Source of the DNA: Chara braunii
Lineage: Eukaryota; Streptophyta; Charophyceae; Charales; Characeae
Length of the DNA stretch: 21,451 bases
Direction of reading: 5' to 3'
Assembly (NCBI GenBank): GCA_003427395.1
Contig: BFEA01000493.1
Location: 230,398-251,848 of the forward strand
The first letter of the stretch is position 1. Each line of letters opens with the position of its first letter. Under the pieces are notes generated by a model. That model worked only from the letters and a program-made list of their open reading frames with translations. It searched no databases and was not told where the DNA came from. Shown here piece by piece: positions 1-9,430 of this stretch. The position numbers and the translations under genes were made by a program.

Positions 1-61
<61 letters not shown>
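1..61. repeat. (AG)n microsatellite at left window edge
   Basis: Pure AG dinucleotide from base 1 to 61, continuing out of the window. The purine strand is the + strand, as in the other three long GA tracts here. Confidence 0.99.
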
Positions 62-389
62 CATTGGAGGTTTGCGATGTTTCATGCAATTAGATGATAG
101 AGGAGGAATGGGCGTGGGAGAAGTCGGAGAAGGAGAAGGCATTGGAGGCAAGGGAGTAGAAGGGATGTTGGCACCATCCAGTCCACACGTTGTGGCCTGT
201 CGCTCTTGGGGCCGATCGGTCCAATCCTGCCGTGTGTAGGTGGGGTTGGTCACTTGTGAGGAAAAATGAAAAGAAGAAACGAAACAAAACGCGCAGACAA
301 ATGCACACACATGTGTACAACTCAAAGCACGGTTGTGAGCAAAGTCTCTCTCTAATCTCAAAATGGACATACACTTACACACTAAGGCC

Positions 390-470
390 GATGAAAGTCT
401 GGCACAGTCATGTGTCTTTTGTGGAGTTGTGTGCAAACAAAGTCAGGTGGGTGCTTGGGCACACTCTTTC
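390..470. repeat. Dispersed repeat, copy 1 (relative at about 8914-8970)
   Basis: The segment gatgaaagtctggcaca ... tcttttgtggagttgtgtg ... gcaaacaa aligns with gatgaacattctggcacatt ... ttttttgtggagtgtgtg ... gcaaacaa near 8914, with few mismatches and small indels. Both copies sit beside GA/CT-rich microsatellites. This suggests a microsatellite-carrying dispersed element, class unknown. Confidence 0.55.
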
Positions 471-484
471 ATCTTTCTCACTCG

Positions 485-534
485 CTCTCTCTGGCAAACA
501 TGAGGCCACTCTCTCCGCTCTCTCTGGCAAACAT
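485..534. repeat. 33-bp tandem repeat, two copies
   Basis: The string ctctctctggcaaacat occurs at 485 and again at 518. A (CT)n run follows at about 570-586. Confidence 0.8.
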
Positions 535-2278
535 AAGGGCACCTCGAAGTCGGGTGCACACTTGCAGGCACTCTCTCTCTCTCTCTGTGTCTCCGGGGTG
601 GCGAAAAGAAGAGACCATAAAGAAGAACATGCACATATACACTTTAAAGTCTCCTGCTTGTACTCTTTCTCTCTCAAAGATGGGCGTCTGTGTGATGGTA
701 AGTATGACTCCCTCCCCCCCTCTCTGTCAAGGTTCGAGGAGGATGGTTCAAAATGCCATGTTACATGAAAAATTTACATCGTCTCCAATGGTCTGCTGTG
801 GCCACCGCCATAGTAAGTATACGGCTGTGAGTTTTGGAGGAGGGTGGCTTGCACTCCTGGTTTAGTCCTGCGTAGTTTTTTCCTATCGAAAGCATGAGGA
901 AACACATTCAATGGCACTTGACTTTCACTCCCATACCTTCCGACCTCACGCCGCTCATGTACATTGCATAAAACGGACTTCCTGATCACGTGCATGATGT
1001 GTGGCTTTTTCAAGATGTAGAATCCTTTTTTATCGATTCGATATACTCTCTCTTCCCCGCTGCTGCTCTCCTACTCTCTCGTTGTTGAGGTATGAAGGTG
1101 GGAAGTTCTGACAGGGGATCTCGATGGGGAGAAGGGCAGTGTGCGCAATGCGGCGGAGGTTAATCAGCCAGAGTGGCCTTCGCACCCTTATTTGACTCAT
1201 TCTGACCCGCGTGCGTTATATTTCTTATTTGTAAGTTGCACGATAGTGCAGAGGCTGGTGATCAGAGTGTGCCATGAGTAGTGCCCGTGGAAATAGCACA
1301 AGGTATACCCAGGGTTGGAGTGGAGAAATATTCCAGCTGGAAAGATACTTCAGGTTCTGACAGGGGATCTTGATGGATGGGAACAAAATAGCTGGGAAAT
1401 GTAGTGGTGGTTTCAGACGTTGAAACAAGCTGAGAATTTGGAAGATCAATGCTTCGGAAGGGGTATGTGGTTGTGCTTTGTGGAGTTGGCAACCGTCGGT
1501 ATGGACGGGGGACGGCTGGAAGATAGCAGGCCAGTGGCTGAACTTGCTGCATGTTCACAATTGAATGTTTCTCTTCTTCCTTAGTGGTTGCAATTCTTCC
1601 TCAGAAAACCCTCTCCCTCCAAGCCTCTTTTCGCCGAGTTGGAAACGAACTGTATGCGAAGCTTTTTGCCGAAGCGCCATTGTGACTTCTTTTGTTTCTT
1701 GGTGGGCTGGCGCCAGCAGCCATTTTGGTCCAGTGGCTGTTATACCGTGTTCTTAGGACGTTTGGAGTTTGCCTGTGAAAGGTAGTCATGGTATAAACCA
1801 CGAGTTTCGTAAAAGAAGGAAGGAAGAAACACCAGTTCAGACGCGCCTAAATTCACAAACCCTTCCGTGCTGGCCTGCCCAGTGTGAAACGTCACTCTAC
1901 CAGGTCACTTGAGATGGATTGAACCATGCATTCCGTTTGGCGTGAAAAGAAAATCCGTCGGCCACATCATTTTTGTTTATTTATTGAATCTTTCCCCTGA
2001 CTATGGCTCATCTAAGGAACACATGATTTTTTTTTTGGAACTTGTTGCTGGAAATCAGAATAGAAAATTGCCAAAGTCGTGGTACTCGAAATTTTGGAAA
2101 TGCCCCTGCCCCCCACTTTAGCCCGATAGGGTAGTGCTACATTCTGCACCTGCACACGGGCTGATTTCAAGTGGCCCGACGGTTGCTGAGGGCCCCCCAG
2201 GCCGCATGCCATCAGAAATGCGCCCTGGAGGCCCACGGCGGCCCCCAGGCCGCAGATTTCACATAAAGGCGGCAGTAC

Positions 2279-2297
2279 TTATTTATTTATTTATTTA
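2279..2297. repeat. (TTTA)n microsatellite
   Basis: Four to five tandem TTTA/ATTT units, directly before the GC-rich hairpin repeat region. Confidence 0.85.
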
Positions 2298-2338
2298 GCC
2301 TTGTCCCTTGTCTGTGCAGACGACGCTTCGGACTTGCG

Positions 2339-2519
2339 GACCCCAAGGCAACACCTTGGGCCAGGTACAGAGACAGGAGGCCCTCCCGAAACCAGGCGCG
2401 TTTTTGCGCCTGACTCAACGGTACCGGTACCGTTTTGGACCTCAGGCACCAAGGCAATGCCTTGGGCCAGGTGCACAGGAACAGGGCCTGATCCAGGCCT
2501 GGCGCGTTTTTGCACCTGC
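2339..2519. repeat. Two-copy GC-rich repeat (period about 100 bp) full of palindromes
   Basis: The copies start at about 2339 (ggaccccaaggcaacacctt) and about 2437 (ggacctcaggcaccaaggca); both end in gcgcgtttttg followed by g/acctg. Visible palindromes: cccaagg/ccttggg (2342-2348 with 2354-2360), ccaaggc/gccttgg (2449-2455 with 2459-2465), caggcgc/gcgcctg (2393-2399 with 2406-2412), and a perfect 18-base palindrome aacggtaccggtaccgtt (2417-2434). The copies are diverged, so this is old. It could be part of a transposable element. Confidence 0.75.
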
Positions 2520-4929
2520 TGCATCAGCAGCATGGTCTGGACGTCCGGTAGGGACCTAGACCAGCTGGGCCGTTTCTGAGGCCAGCACCAGGTAGGTCCA
2601 GCCGCCGATCGCTACATATACCTGGGCAGTGGCTGGGCCAGGGACAGTTCCGGTACCTCACTTCTCGAGCGACACACTGCTGGACCAGCGCTGCAGCTTA
2701 ACGCTTGCTGAGGGCGAGAGGTAGGGGAGTAGGTAGGAGAGGGCGGAGGCCATACCTGCGGACGGCGGACTTACCCAGCGCCATAGCTGGGACTCCGCTC
2801 GCGACCTGTACACGACAGCAACCACACAGCAGTCAGCATCCTGCAGGTGAGATAGCAGGGAAGACGGTCTCTTCGTCTTCCCTCCATCTCTCTCTCTCTC
2901 TCTCTCTTTCTTCTTCTTCTTCAGATACGAGAGTGAAAGAGGTTACAGGCGGAAGATGCAGGCAGAGGTTACAGTGGGCACTGCACCCAGGATCTGATTC
3001 GACATTTCTGAGGCAGACATTGATTGGACATTGGCAAGGGACTATTTTTGACTTCGCTATTGCGATCTGGGTTTCCTCCCTCGCCTCCAGCTTCGTCTCT
3101 CATCTGTGGTACCTCCCCGTGTGCGAGTAAAAGGAGGGACCTTTCTTCTTTGTGTGCGGTCCCTCCTCCTCTCACATGTGTGATGTGGGATGTCATGTCA
3201 GTCCTGGTCAGGACTCATCTTAAAGTCTTCTGCTACACTACTATGTGCCATTTTGTATGTATCAGGGTGTACGTTGCTTGTTGAGATTCAACTGACATTG
3301 CATTGTCCATTCAGTCCTTTTCATCACATTACGGATCCTTGGCTCTGGGCATTTATCAGTAGAGAGGTATCCTCTTACTGCGTACCCTGGTAAGACAGTG
3401 ACTTATCTTTGGGCAAGCTGGAGCTATAACTATATGTAACAGAAATTGAGTGCAAGGTTGTGTGGGAGGACAGAGGAATATGTTGTAGGTCTCTTGAGTG
3501 TGAAAACTCTCTTCACGACAGTGCGTGGTCCTTATTGTCTAGACCAGTCATTTTCCAGTGAGGATGACCTGTTGGAGTTGGGTAGTTGGGCACCAAGTAT
3601 TTACTATTTAATATTTATGCTGTTTTTCTGTAATTTCGTAAAGAAAGTTTCCTGTTTTTGGTTTTGGAAATGTTTTGGGCAGGACTTCTTGGCTGACAGG
3701 TTTCTGAACATCCTCATCAGCCAGGAACAGGGACAACATAAATAGCAGCAGCATGCTGAGGATGGCAGAGAGTTCTTTATGGGATGCAGGCATGAGGAAA
3801 GCCACTCTGGCAGACCATTGTTATGTTTCATGCAACCCTGTCCAAGTCTCTCTGTCAGTGCGGTGGTGCTTGTTCTAGGTATGTCTCCAGGGGGAAGGTG
3901 TCCTGGACATACCATGACAGCATGAAATGATGAGGGCCTGCCTGTCATGAAGCCAGAGGCGCGTTTGTCAGAGTCTGTGTTTCTGTCTGGCCAGTTGGGT
4001 CATAAAGTACATGGTGAGATTATGGAGTGTCTATGTTCGTTGTCATGTTGTTCTGTATCTAGTCAGGGTTGTGTGCAATCTAGGTGTGCTTCGCTTTTAT
4101 TTTCCACATTGACCTGCACTGGCAGTTTAAGTGCTTCTCTATCTCCCTTTGTCAGACCAGGTGTCCTCTGTGGAAATCCCACATGTGAAGGTAGGCTGTC
4201 TTGATGTTCTTTTTGTGTTGGATGTTCGCCGTGCTCGTTCCAGTAGCCTTGACCCAGTAGGCAAGGCTTTCTCGACAGGAAAAATGACGGAACCTATAGA
4301 TTAATTCAACATTAATTGGCAGTATTGTGGAGGCTGTGCTATGTCAATTATTTGAACAGCTCTTTTGTTGTCGCCTGCTAAAAAGGAACCTGTCTTCAGT
4401 GCAATATGGCGTGCGCTATATTTATGGTTACGATGCATTGCGTCTGAGCCAAGTGCTGTTTTCAAAGGGCATATGATTTGCTTCGTCGAGTTCAGAGTGT
4501 TTTATGACGAAGGTGAACATCCCGTGGTAGTGTCCGAAGGACCATCGAAGGGCCAGTCTTCCACATGACAAAGGAGGTTCTCTCCATTCTTTTGACCTTA
4601 TTTCTTTCCATGCTTTTTTATCACACATCCGAATCTTAGCTCCATGCAATTGCCCAATATTCATTGCTTGTCGTCATCCAAGCTTTTTGTAGCACTGAAA
4701 CCTAAGTTAATTGGTTTGGCAGCTGGCCTCTCAGTGGTTATTTTTAAACCACCTGTACCTCCGAGCCTCTTTGTCCCGAAGCGGTTTTGCACTGCGCACT
4801 AAACAAAACTAAACTGCCAGCGGTGCACTGCTTTCATTTTTGGCTAGTGACTCCGTCCATTTTTGCCCTCTGTCACACTGCCACTCTTGCCTTCCTAGCT
4901 GCATCGGGTATCGTAACTGGCAGCGGACC
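2520..4929. other. Non-coding stretch; GC-rich block then no recognised feature
   Basis: 2520-2860 continues the GC-rich composition and contains a TATA-like ctacatatacc at 2611-2621. That is not enough to call a promoter. A (TC)n(TTC)n pyrimidine tract lies at 2887-2923. From 3000 to 4929 I see only short frames with no recognisable family on either strand. Confidence 0.5.
2887..2923. repeat. (TC)n followed by (TTC)n pyrimidine tract
   Basis: About ten TC units (2887-2907) followed by about five TTC units ending near 2923, then agatacgag. Confidence 0.9.
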
Positions 4930-5220
4930 ATAAGTGGATGGCACAACCTACTCCCATGTACAGTAGGTCATGTGATCGTGTGTCCAAGTACTATAACATA
5001 TCTGTACAACTGTAGATTGGGCTGTATGATTGTTTGTCGGGCATGTACGATTGCTGGTCGAGCATGCCCCGTATTTACACCACCATCTGAGACCACAAGT
5101 GCACGGCACTGCCGACTCCGGATGTACAGCAGGTCATATGATTGTGTCCAAGTACGATAGTATATCTGTACAACTGTACGATTGCCAGTCTGGCATGCCG
5201 TATTTATGCCATCACCTGAC
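4930..5220. repeat. Diverged tandem duplication, period about 165 bp
   Basis: Copy 1 starts at about 4930 and copy 2 at about 5095. Shared blocks, in order: atgtacagtaggtcat/atgtacagcaggtcat, gtccaagtac, atatctgtacaactgta, gcatgcc-cgtattta, and the closing ccat/cac-ctga-ac. Copy 2 is shorter because of internal deletions. Confidence 0.85.
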
Positions 5221-5378
5221 ACCCTTCAGCAGTCATCTATGGTCTACATTTTTTCACAAGTGAATTTTAACAATCAACCCCGCTGGGCCTGCTTGTTCGA
5301 ACGGAACCCCTCCACCCCCCTCCCAGAAAAAAAGCGTTGCCAAAAGCGCTTTGCATGGAAAACAGGGTAAATTTCCCG

Positions 5379-5454
5379 AGGCCTCGCGTGACATGGTCGG
5401 TTCCGTCCCCTGCGCGGTCTCTCTTTGGCCTGCGGAAAGCATCACGCGAGGCCT
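5379..5454. repeat. Inverted repeat, 13-bp perfect arms, 50-nt loop
   Basis: The arms are aggcctcgcgtga (5379-5391) and tcacgcgaggcct (5442-5454). Inside, ttccg (5401-5405) can pair with cggaa (5433-5437), so the hairpin extends inward. It could be a foldback element or a hairpin RNA; nothing in the sequence decides. Confidence 0.75.
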
Positions 5455-6036
5455 TCTCAGCACAAATGTTCACTCCTACTTGGGTGACATCTGGAAATCT
5501 GAACAACTGCCGCCAGTTGCCGCTGCTCCATTGCACTTGGGGTACTCTGAATTTAGCGCACCGCCCCGGTACCCCTCTTCGGCTCTGTAGGCTTGGGGCT
5601 TCATGAACAATGCCTTGTCGACGAGTTTGATTTTAGGAGGAAGGAGGCTGGGACTGGTGTGCATTAAGTGGTTGCATGGAGGCCCCTACATTCATGAAAG
5701 GCCAGTGTGTTAAGGGGTGCTTGCTTCTGGTGTGCTGGTGGTTTACACCTTGATGTGCAGTATGGTTCATTTGTGGTGCAATATTCGAAATTCCATCATG
5801 AAATAAGGAAAACAGTTCGATGAACTCAATTAAGCATACAAGATCTGTGGACCTGACCGCAAAATCTTGAAGGTTACGAAGAGAGCGGCCCTTTTCAAGT
5901 TTGTGCTTCGGTTCGATGATATGGCAGCCATAGTTTAGTTCGCTTCGTCTCAGGGAGTTGAGCTCTCTGTTTTTTCAGGCAGTAGTGGTGGCATCACTGA
6001 GGCCCAATCTTTTGTGCTGAACCTCATTTATGTATG
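5455..6036. other. No feature recognised
   Basis: Short overlapping frames on both strands without family resemblance or conserved spacing. No repeats longer than about 15 bp were noticed. Confidence 0.5.
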
Positions 6037-6260
6037 AGACTGGGCTGGTGATTGTGATCGGGTCGGTTTGGCAACACTATATTTTTGCAAAGACTGCTAG
6101 AAAAGATTGGGCTGGCGATTGTGATCTGCTAGAAAAGACTGGGTGACTGCAAAGAAAATTGCAAAGAAAATTGGGGCTGCTAGAAAAGACTCTAGGGGTG
6201 CTGACCTGGACTGGTGGTTGTGATCTGGTGGGTCGGTTTGGCAACACGAAAGTATTTTTG
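6037..6260. repeat. Nested short duplications (ctgctagaaaaga units)
   Basis: The string ggtcggtttggcaacac occurs at about 6061 and 6231, preceded in both by ctggt-attgtgatc or ctggt-gttgtgatc. Between them, tgctagaaaaga occurs three times and tgcaaagaaaatt occurs in tandem. A composite of local duplications; no coding content seen. Confidence 0.8.
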
Positions 6261-7040
6261 TTCGGCCTTTACAAATAGTTCTGCAGTGGATCTTTTCGTC
6301 CGTGGATGGCATAAGCCGCAGTGGAGGTTTCAAGTTTCAACCTTTAGTACTGCGGAACTTTTTTTTTTTTTTGTTAACTTACAAAACAAGCTAATCCCAG
6401 AATGCCTAGCTGAAACCTGATCCCTGTTAGTTGCAGCATCTTTGATTCACGTATGCATTTGGTTTGCCGCAAACACTCTTTCGGTTGTGGGCAAAAATAT
6501 TTTCTGTTTTGTTGTTCTTAAAGGAAATTTCCTGATGTGGTGGAACCTTGGAACCCATTTATTACATCTGAGTTTTCTTTGGGAATCGGAAATGGGAAGT
6601 GATAGTCAATTAAGTCAGGGTACTTGGAATATTGCTGTGCATATATGGCTGTTGTTTCTATGGAGGGTTCCACTACTGTTGCTTAAAGCACCCCCCTTGC
6701 TTAGGATGACCACCAAGAGCGAAATGAAAAGTTTGGCGTACCCCTTTTTGGTGCGCTGTTGGCTTTGTGATTCTGCTTCCAACTCTGCGTATTCACGATT
6801 GGTCTTCTGTGAGCTTTTGCATCTTGAAAATTGTGCGTTCTCATTCGATGGTTCCTTAGACCTATTTTGTGAAGCATTTTTGAACAACCATGGGTTGGTT
6901 GATCTCCTTTGTCCTTGGTTCGGGTCCTCTGCCTGATTCTGCATGTCATGGAAAACTTGCTGCACTGTTTCCTATGTTCCCTTTTTCTCTGTCCATTTGT
7001 GGCAGTGCAGCTGCTAAAGAGATGCATGTCATTCAAAACC
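6261..7040 (+). other. No feature recognised
   Basis: A T-rich stretch with a 12-base T run near 6360. A 164-codon + strand frame (6442-6936) and overlapping minus-strand frames show no family features and are taken as chance. Confidence 0.5.
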
Positions 7041-7408
7041 TTGGCAGCTCTTGCAGTGTGCCTTTCGTGTTTTTCGTTTTTCCTTCCCTGCTGTGCTTAA
7101 AATGTGTGAGCCCACCATCGACCCCGCCAGTTTCCGCGGCTCCACTGCACTGCCACAGCTCCATTGATGCGCCACCGCTATGCTGCTTAGTTCCTCTGCT
7201 CCACGCTGTCACGATCGGCCTTGTCTTTTGGTCTGGGTGTGGCGATGCCACGTGGCAGCAGAACACATTACTTCAGCAAATAGGCTAACCACCTTGGTTT
7301 TAGGCATAATTGTTGGTGTCAGCACAATGTTAACTTACATATAGTTATTGTCGTTGATCGTCTACTGGTTGTCGCACCCAGTTTGGTGTGAAGGTGGTGG
7401 AAGAGATG
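7041..7408 (+). pseudogene. Decayed upstream copy of intron 3' end plus start of the first MOR1-like exon
   Basis: The segment repeats the sequence at 7623-7810. Shared blocks in order: ttggcagct-ttgcagtgt (7041 and 7623), ggctaaccaccttggttt (7283 and 7699), cacaatgttgac/cacaatgttaac, ctactggttgtcgc/ctgctggttgttgc, then cagtttggtgtgaaggtggt (7379) against cagtttggggtgaaggtggt (7785). After that 22-bp exon piece the copies diverge. The upstream copy has cgcaccca where the real one has tgcagtca, so its acceptor is lost. About 165 extra bases (roughly 7098-7264) interrupt the upstream copy. It is a non-functional relic of a partial exon duplication. Confidence 0.8.
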
Positions 7409-7622
7409 CGTGTTTTAATTATATATATATAAAAAAAATAGAACCCTATGGCTTTGGGTCCTTTCCATTCTGGGAAGCGTCAGTCCGGTTCCTGTTCCAC
7501 CGGCAAGGCAAAATTTAAATAGCGGAACTCACCCACGCCCCTCCCCGTGACGATCGGGATGTCCGAGTAGACGGTATTTATTTCTTCCCTTGGGAAGGAT
7601 GTACCACCTCTTATTCAAGATG
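7409..7622. other. AT tract and spacer between the two copies
   Basis: Starts with ttaattatatatatataaa and an A run (about 7415-7440), then mixed sequence ending at the second copy. No coding content seen. Confidence 0.6.
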
Positions 7623-7783
7623 TTGGCAGCTTTTGCAGTGTATCTTGCTTTCTTCTTTTCGGTTTTTCGTCTCCTCTGTGCATTGCTTGCAGCAATTAGG
7701 CTAACCACCTTGGTTTGTGGGAAAATTGTTCGTGTCGGCACAATGTTGACTTTCATGTTGTCATTGTCTGCTGGTTGTTGCAG

Positions 7784-7961
7784 TCAGTTTGGGGTGAAGG
7801 TGGTGAATGCGAAAAGGGTAATAAAGATGCTCCCACCTCTATTTGATCATCAGGATCAAAAGGTCCGAGCTTCTGCAAAGGCTTTGACAGTGGAATTGTG
7901 CAGATGGGTTGGAAAAGGCAATGTGCAGTCCCTTCTCCTCTCGAACATGAGGGATACAATG
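7784..7961 (+). CDS. MOR1: MOR1-like exon: C-terminal part of TOG domain 1
   Basis: The acceptor is tgttgcag just before 7784 and the donor is gtgagt from 7962. The exon begins with the last base of a split codon, then encodes 59 residues from QFGVKVVNAKR to LLSNMRDTM. Diagnostic stretches are KRVIKMLPPLFDHQDQ, KVRASAKALTVELCRW and the end MRDTM, all very close to plant MOR1. Human ch-TOG differs much more here (no DHQDQ or MRDTM). By family knowledge this is the last HEAT repeats of TOG1. The VR..AK loop lies in a region that contacts tubulin in TOG structures. The exon ends in phase 0. An alternative acceptor at 7786-7787 (cagtcag) would shift the frame, so 7784 is preferred. A decayed copy of the exon start lies about 406 bp upstream. 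The preceding exon is not visible in the window. Confidence 0.95.
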
Positions 7962-8111
7962 GTGAGTCGAATTCCCTTGGGTCCCCAACGATCATCTTGA
8001 AGCGCTGGTCCTAACCATGTGTGGGTTGTGACGGTTGTTAATCACTTAACCAATAATTGGAAAAAAAAAACTGGTTGAGGTCCCTAATGTTGCAAGTCGC
8101 GGCATGGTACC

Positions 8112-8189
8112 TGCCTGGTAGTCGAGGGGTACATACCTTGTTGAGGACTGATAACAAGAAGGTGATGAGTTCAAAATTCAAATCCTATT
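8112..8189 (+). other. tRNA-like segment, possibly SINE-derived
   Basis: Order of tRNA-like pieces: a box A-like tggtagtcgagg (8116-8127), an anticodon-loop-like ctgataa (8148-8154), and box B-like text gttcaaaattcaaatcc (8169-8185). The arms do not pair well, and the T-arm region carries extra bases. It is not a functional tRNA gene. It may be a decayed tRNA-derived SINE head, or chance. Confidence 0.2.
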
Positions 8190-8535
8190 GAGTGGTGCTA
8201 AGCTCAGCTTGTGCTCCAGCAAGTCCGTGAAGTCACTGATGTTCGAAAGATGGGACGACTTCGCAAGCAATGTCTGTTGTTGGTATGCACATGATGGACT
8301 TTGTCCCCTTGGCTTGCGGCTGATCATTAAGAAATCGTGAGCTGTTATTAACACCCAGAGTTCATGATTTCCACCAAGAATTTTATTCCCGGCTGTGCGA
8401 AGACAAAACCCGAATGCTAAGGTTAGGTATATGAATCCACCCGTCTTCTCGCTCTGTACCCAGGGTAGTAAGTATAGGATTGCCGGCCAGTAATGCAGCC
8501 GTGCTCGATGTTCACTGGTCGACGATCCTGTCTGT

Positions 8536-8760
8536 AACTACCTGGACCTTGACCTATGGTTTGATCTGTTTATTGGGATGATAATCATGATATTGTAATT
8601 GTGGTCGTATGTGCGTGTTATGCCTTCATCTGAAGTTACGGATGGCTAGACCTAGACCTACCTATGGTTTGACCTAGTCGAATGAGGGCCCTGTAGTTTG
8701 ACCTAGACCCCTCAGGTCAAACCTGATTCTGACCCAGACCTAGACCTATGGTTGACCGGG
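8536..8760. repeat. Cluster of short imperfect repeats (gacctagacctatggttt)
   Basis: Variants of gacctatggtttga and gacctagaccta occur at about 8550, 8650-8680, 8700-8710 and 8735-8755. Also tcgaatg-ggccctgt near 8680 matches tcgaatgggcctgt near 8771. Local duplication of short units. Confidence 0.7.
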
Positions 8761-8913
8761 TTGATGGCTGTCGAATGGGCCTGTGGCTTGATCCGTCAGC
8801 GTATGGTTTCATGTGAAGTTTTTTTTGGAACTATGTTAGTGTGAGGGAGGGAGAGAGAAAGAGGGAGAGAGACACACACATACTCAACCTCCTGATGAGT
8901 CGGTGAAAGTGTG

Positions 8914-8970
8914 ATGAACATTCTGGCACATTCATGCTTTTTTTGTGGAGTGTGTGTAGCAAACAAGACA
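8914..8970. repeat. Dispersed repeat, copy 2 (relative at 390-470)
   Basis: gatgaacattctggcacatt followed by ttttgtggagtgtgtg and gcaaacaa matches the segment at 390-470. It lies between a GA-rich stretch (8843-8876) and the (CA)n(GA)n block. Confidence 0.55.
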
Positions 8971-9004
8971 ACAGTGAGAGAGAGAGGGGTATAGCGAACA
9001 TGAC

Positions 9005-9088
<84 letters not shown>

Positions 9089-9089
9089 N

Positions 9090-9168
<79 letters not shown>
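9005..9168. repeat. Compound (CA)n(GA)n microsatellite with one undetermined base
   Basis: CA units from about 9005 to 9036, then GA units to 9168, with an N at 9089. The N in a perfect repeat probably marks a collapsed or joined assembly position, so true length is unknown. Confidence 0.98.
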
Positions 9169-9170
<2 letters not shown>

Positions 9171-9173
9171 CAG

Positions 9174-9260
9174 AGAGTTTTGGGATGGCTGGCTTTTTGT
9201 AGGTGGCTAGAGAGAGAGAGAGAGAGTTTTGGGATGGTTGGCTTTTTGTAGGTGGCTAAG
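9174..9260. repeat. 49-bp tandem repeat, two copies
   Basis: The unit gagagttttgggatgg-tggctttttgtaggtggcta occurs at 9174 and 9223, one base different, with a GA run between them. It abuts the GA tract. Confidence 0.92.
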
Positions 9261-9362
9261 CTCTTTCAAATGTGGCCTCATGGGATTGGTCAAGTTTGCA
9301 AGTGTGACTAGATGGGATGGCTAAACTTTGTAAGTGCTGTTTTCCTGGGTGTGATATATCAG

Positions 9363-9430
9363 AAAAAGGAGATTGAAGCGGAGATTGAGAATGTCAAAGA
9401 TGGTGTTGCACATCCAGAGCGCAGAATCAG
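9363..9430 (+). CDS. MOR1: MOR1-like exon: end of TOG1 into the linker
   Basis: The acceptor is gatatatcag ending at 9362 and the donor is gtttgg from 9431. The exon encodes 22 residues (KKEIEAEIENVKDGV, then AHPERRI) plus two bases (ag) of an arginine codon completed by the next exon. It follows directly from MRDTM of the previous exon, matching the plant MOR1 order MRDTM-KKELEAEL. In the family this is the final helix of TOG1 running into the charged TOG1-TOG2 linker. The donor gtttgg is weaker than the gtgagt/gtaagt donors elsewhere in the gene. The boundary is nevertheless supported by the phase fit with the next exon. Confidence 0.9.

Larger units (their letters stand above)
62..2278. 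other. Non-coding stretch, no gene recognised
   Basis: No reading frame with a recognisable family or convincing exon borders was found on either strand. The left part is rich in CT runs (343-590) and contains a dispersed repeat annotated separately. The short string gttctgacaggggatct occurs near 1106 and again near 1353, so a small diverged duplication is present. The minus strand has a 98-codon Pro/Thr/Ser-rich frame (1262-1558) with no family resemblance. This may be far-upstream intron of the MOR1-like gene or intergenic sequence. Confidence 0.6.
7962..9362 (+). other. Intron 1 of the visible gene
   Basis: 1401 bp between gtgagt and gatatatcag. It holds a weak tRNA-like segment (about 8112-8189), a cluster of gacctagacctatggttt-type repeats (8536-8760), a dispersed repeat copy (8914-8970) and the (CA)n(GA)n block. 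No coding exon is expected: the flanking exons join without missing residues compared with plant MOR1. Confidence 0.85.

Noticed and set aside
2611-2640. TATA-like ctacatatacc followed by GC-rich sequence, a possible promoter of the MOR1-like gene.
   Set aside because: No start codon, N-terminal exon or leader could be tied to it. TATA-like strings are common.
3995-4013. ttgggtcataaagtacatg between a CAG and GTGAGA, encoding LGHKV, reminiscent of the N-terminal LGHKNWKVR of MOR1.
   Set aside because: Only five residues agree, the following residues do not match, and the segment is too short to be distinguished from chance.
8934-9251. Arg-Glu repeat frame over the (GA)n tract, and similar Ser-Leu or Val-Cys frames over other microsatellites.
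   Set aside because: Frames generated by dinucleotide repeats are not evidence of coding.
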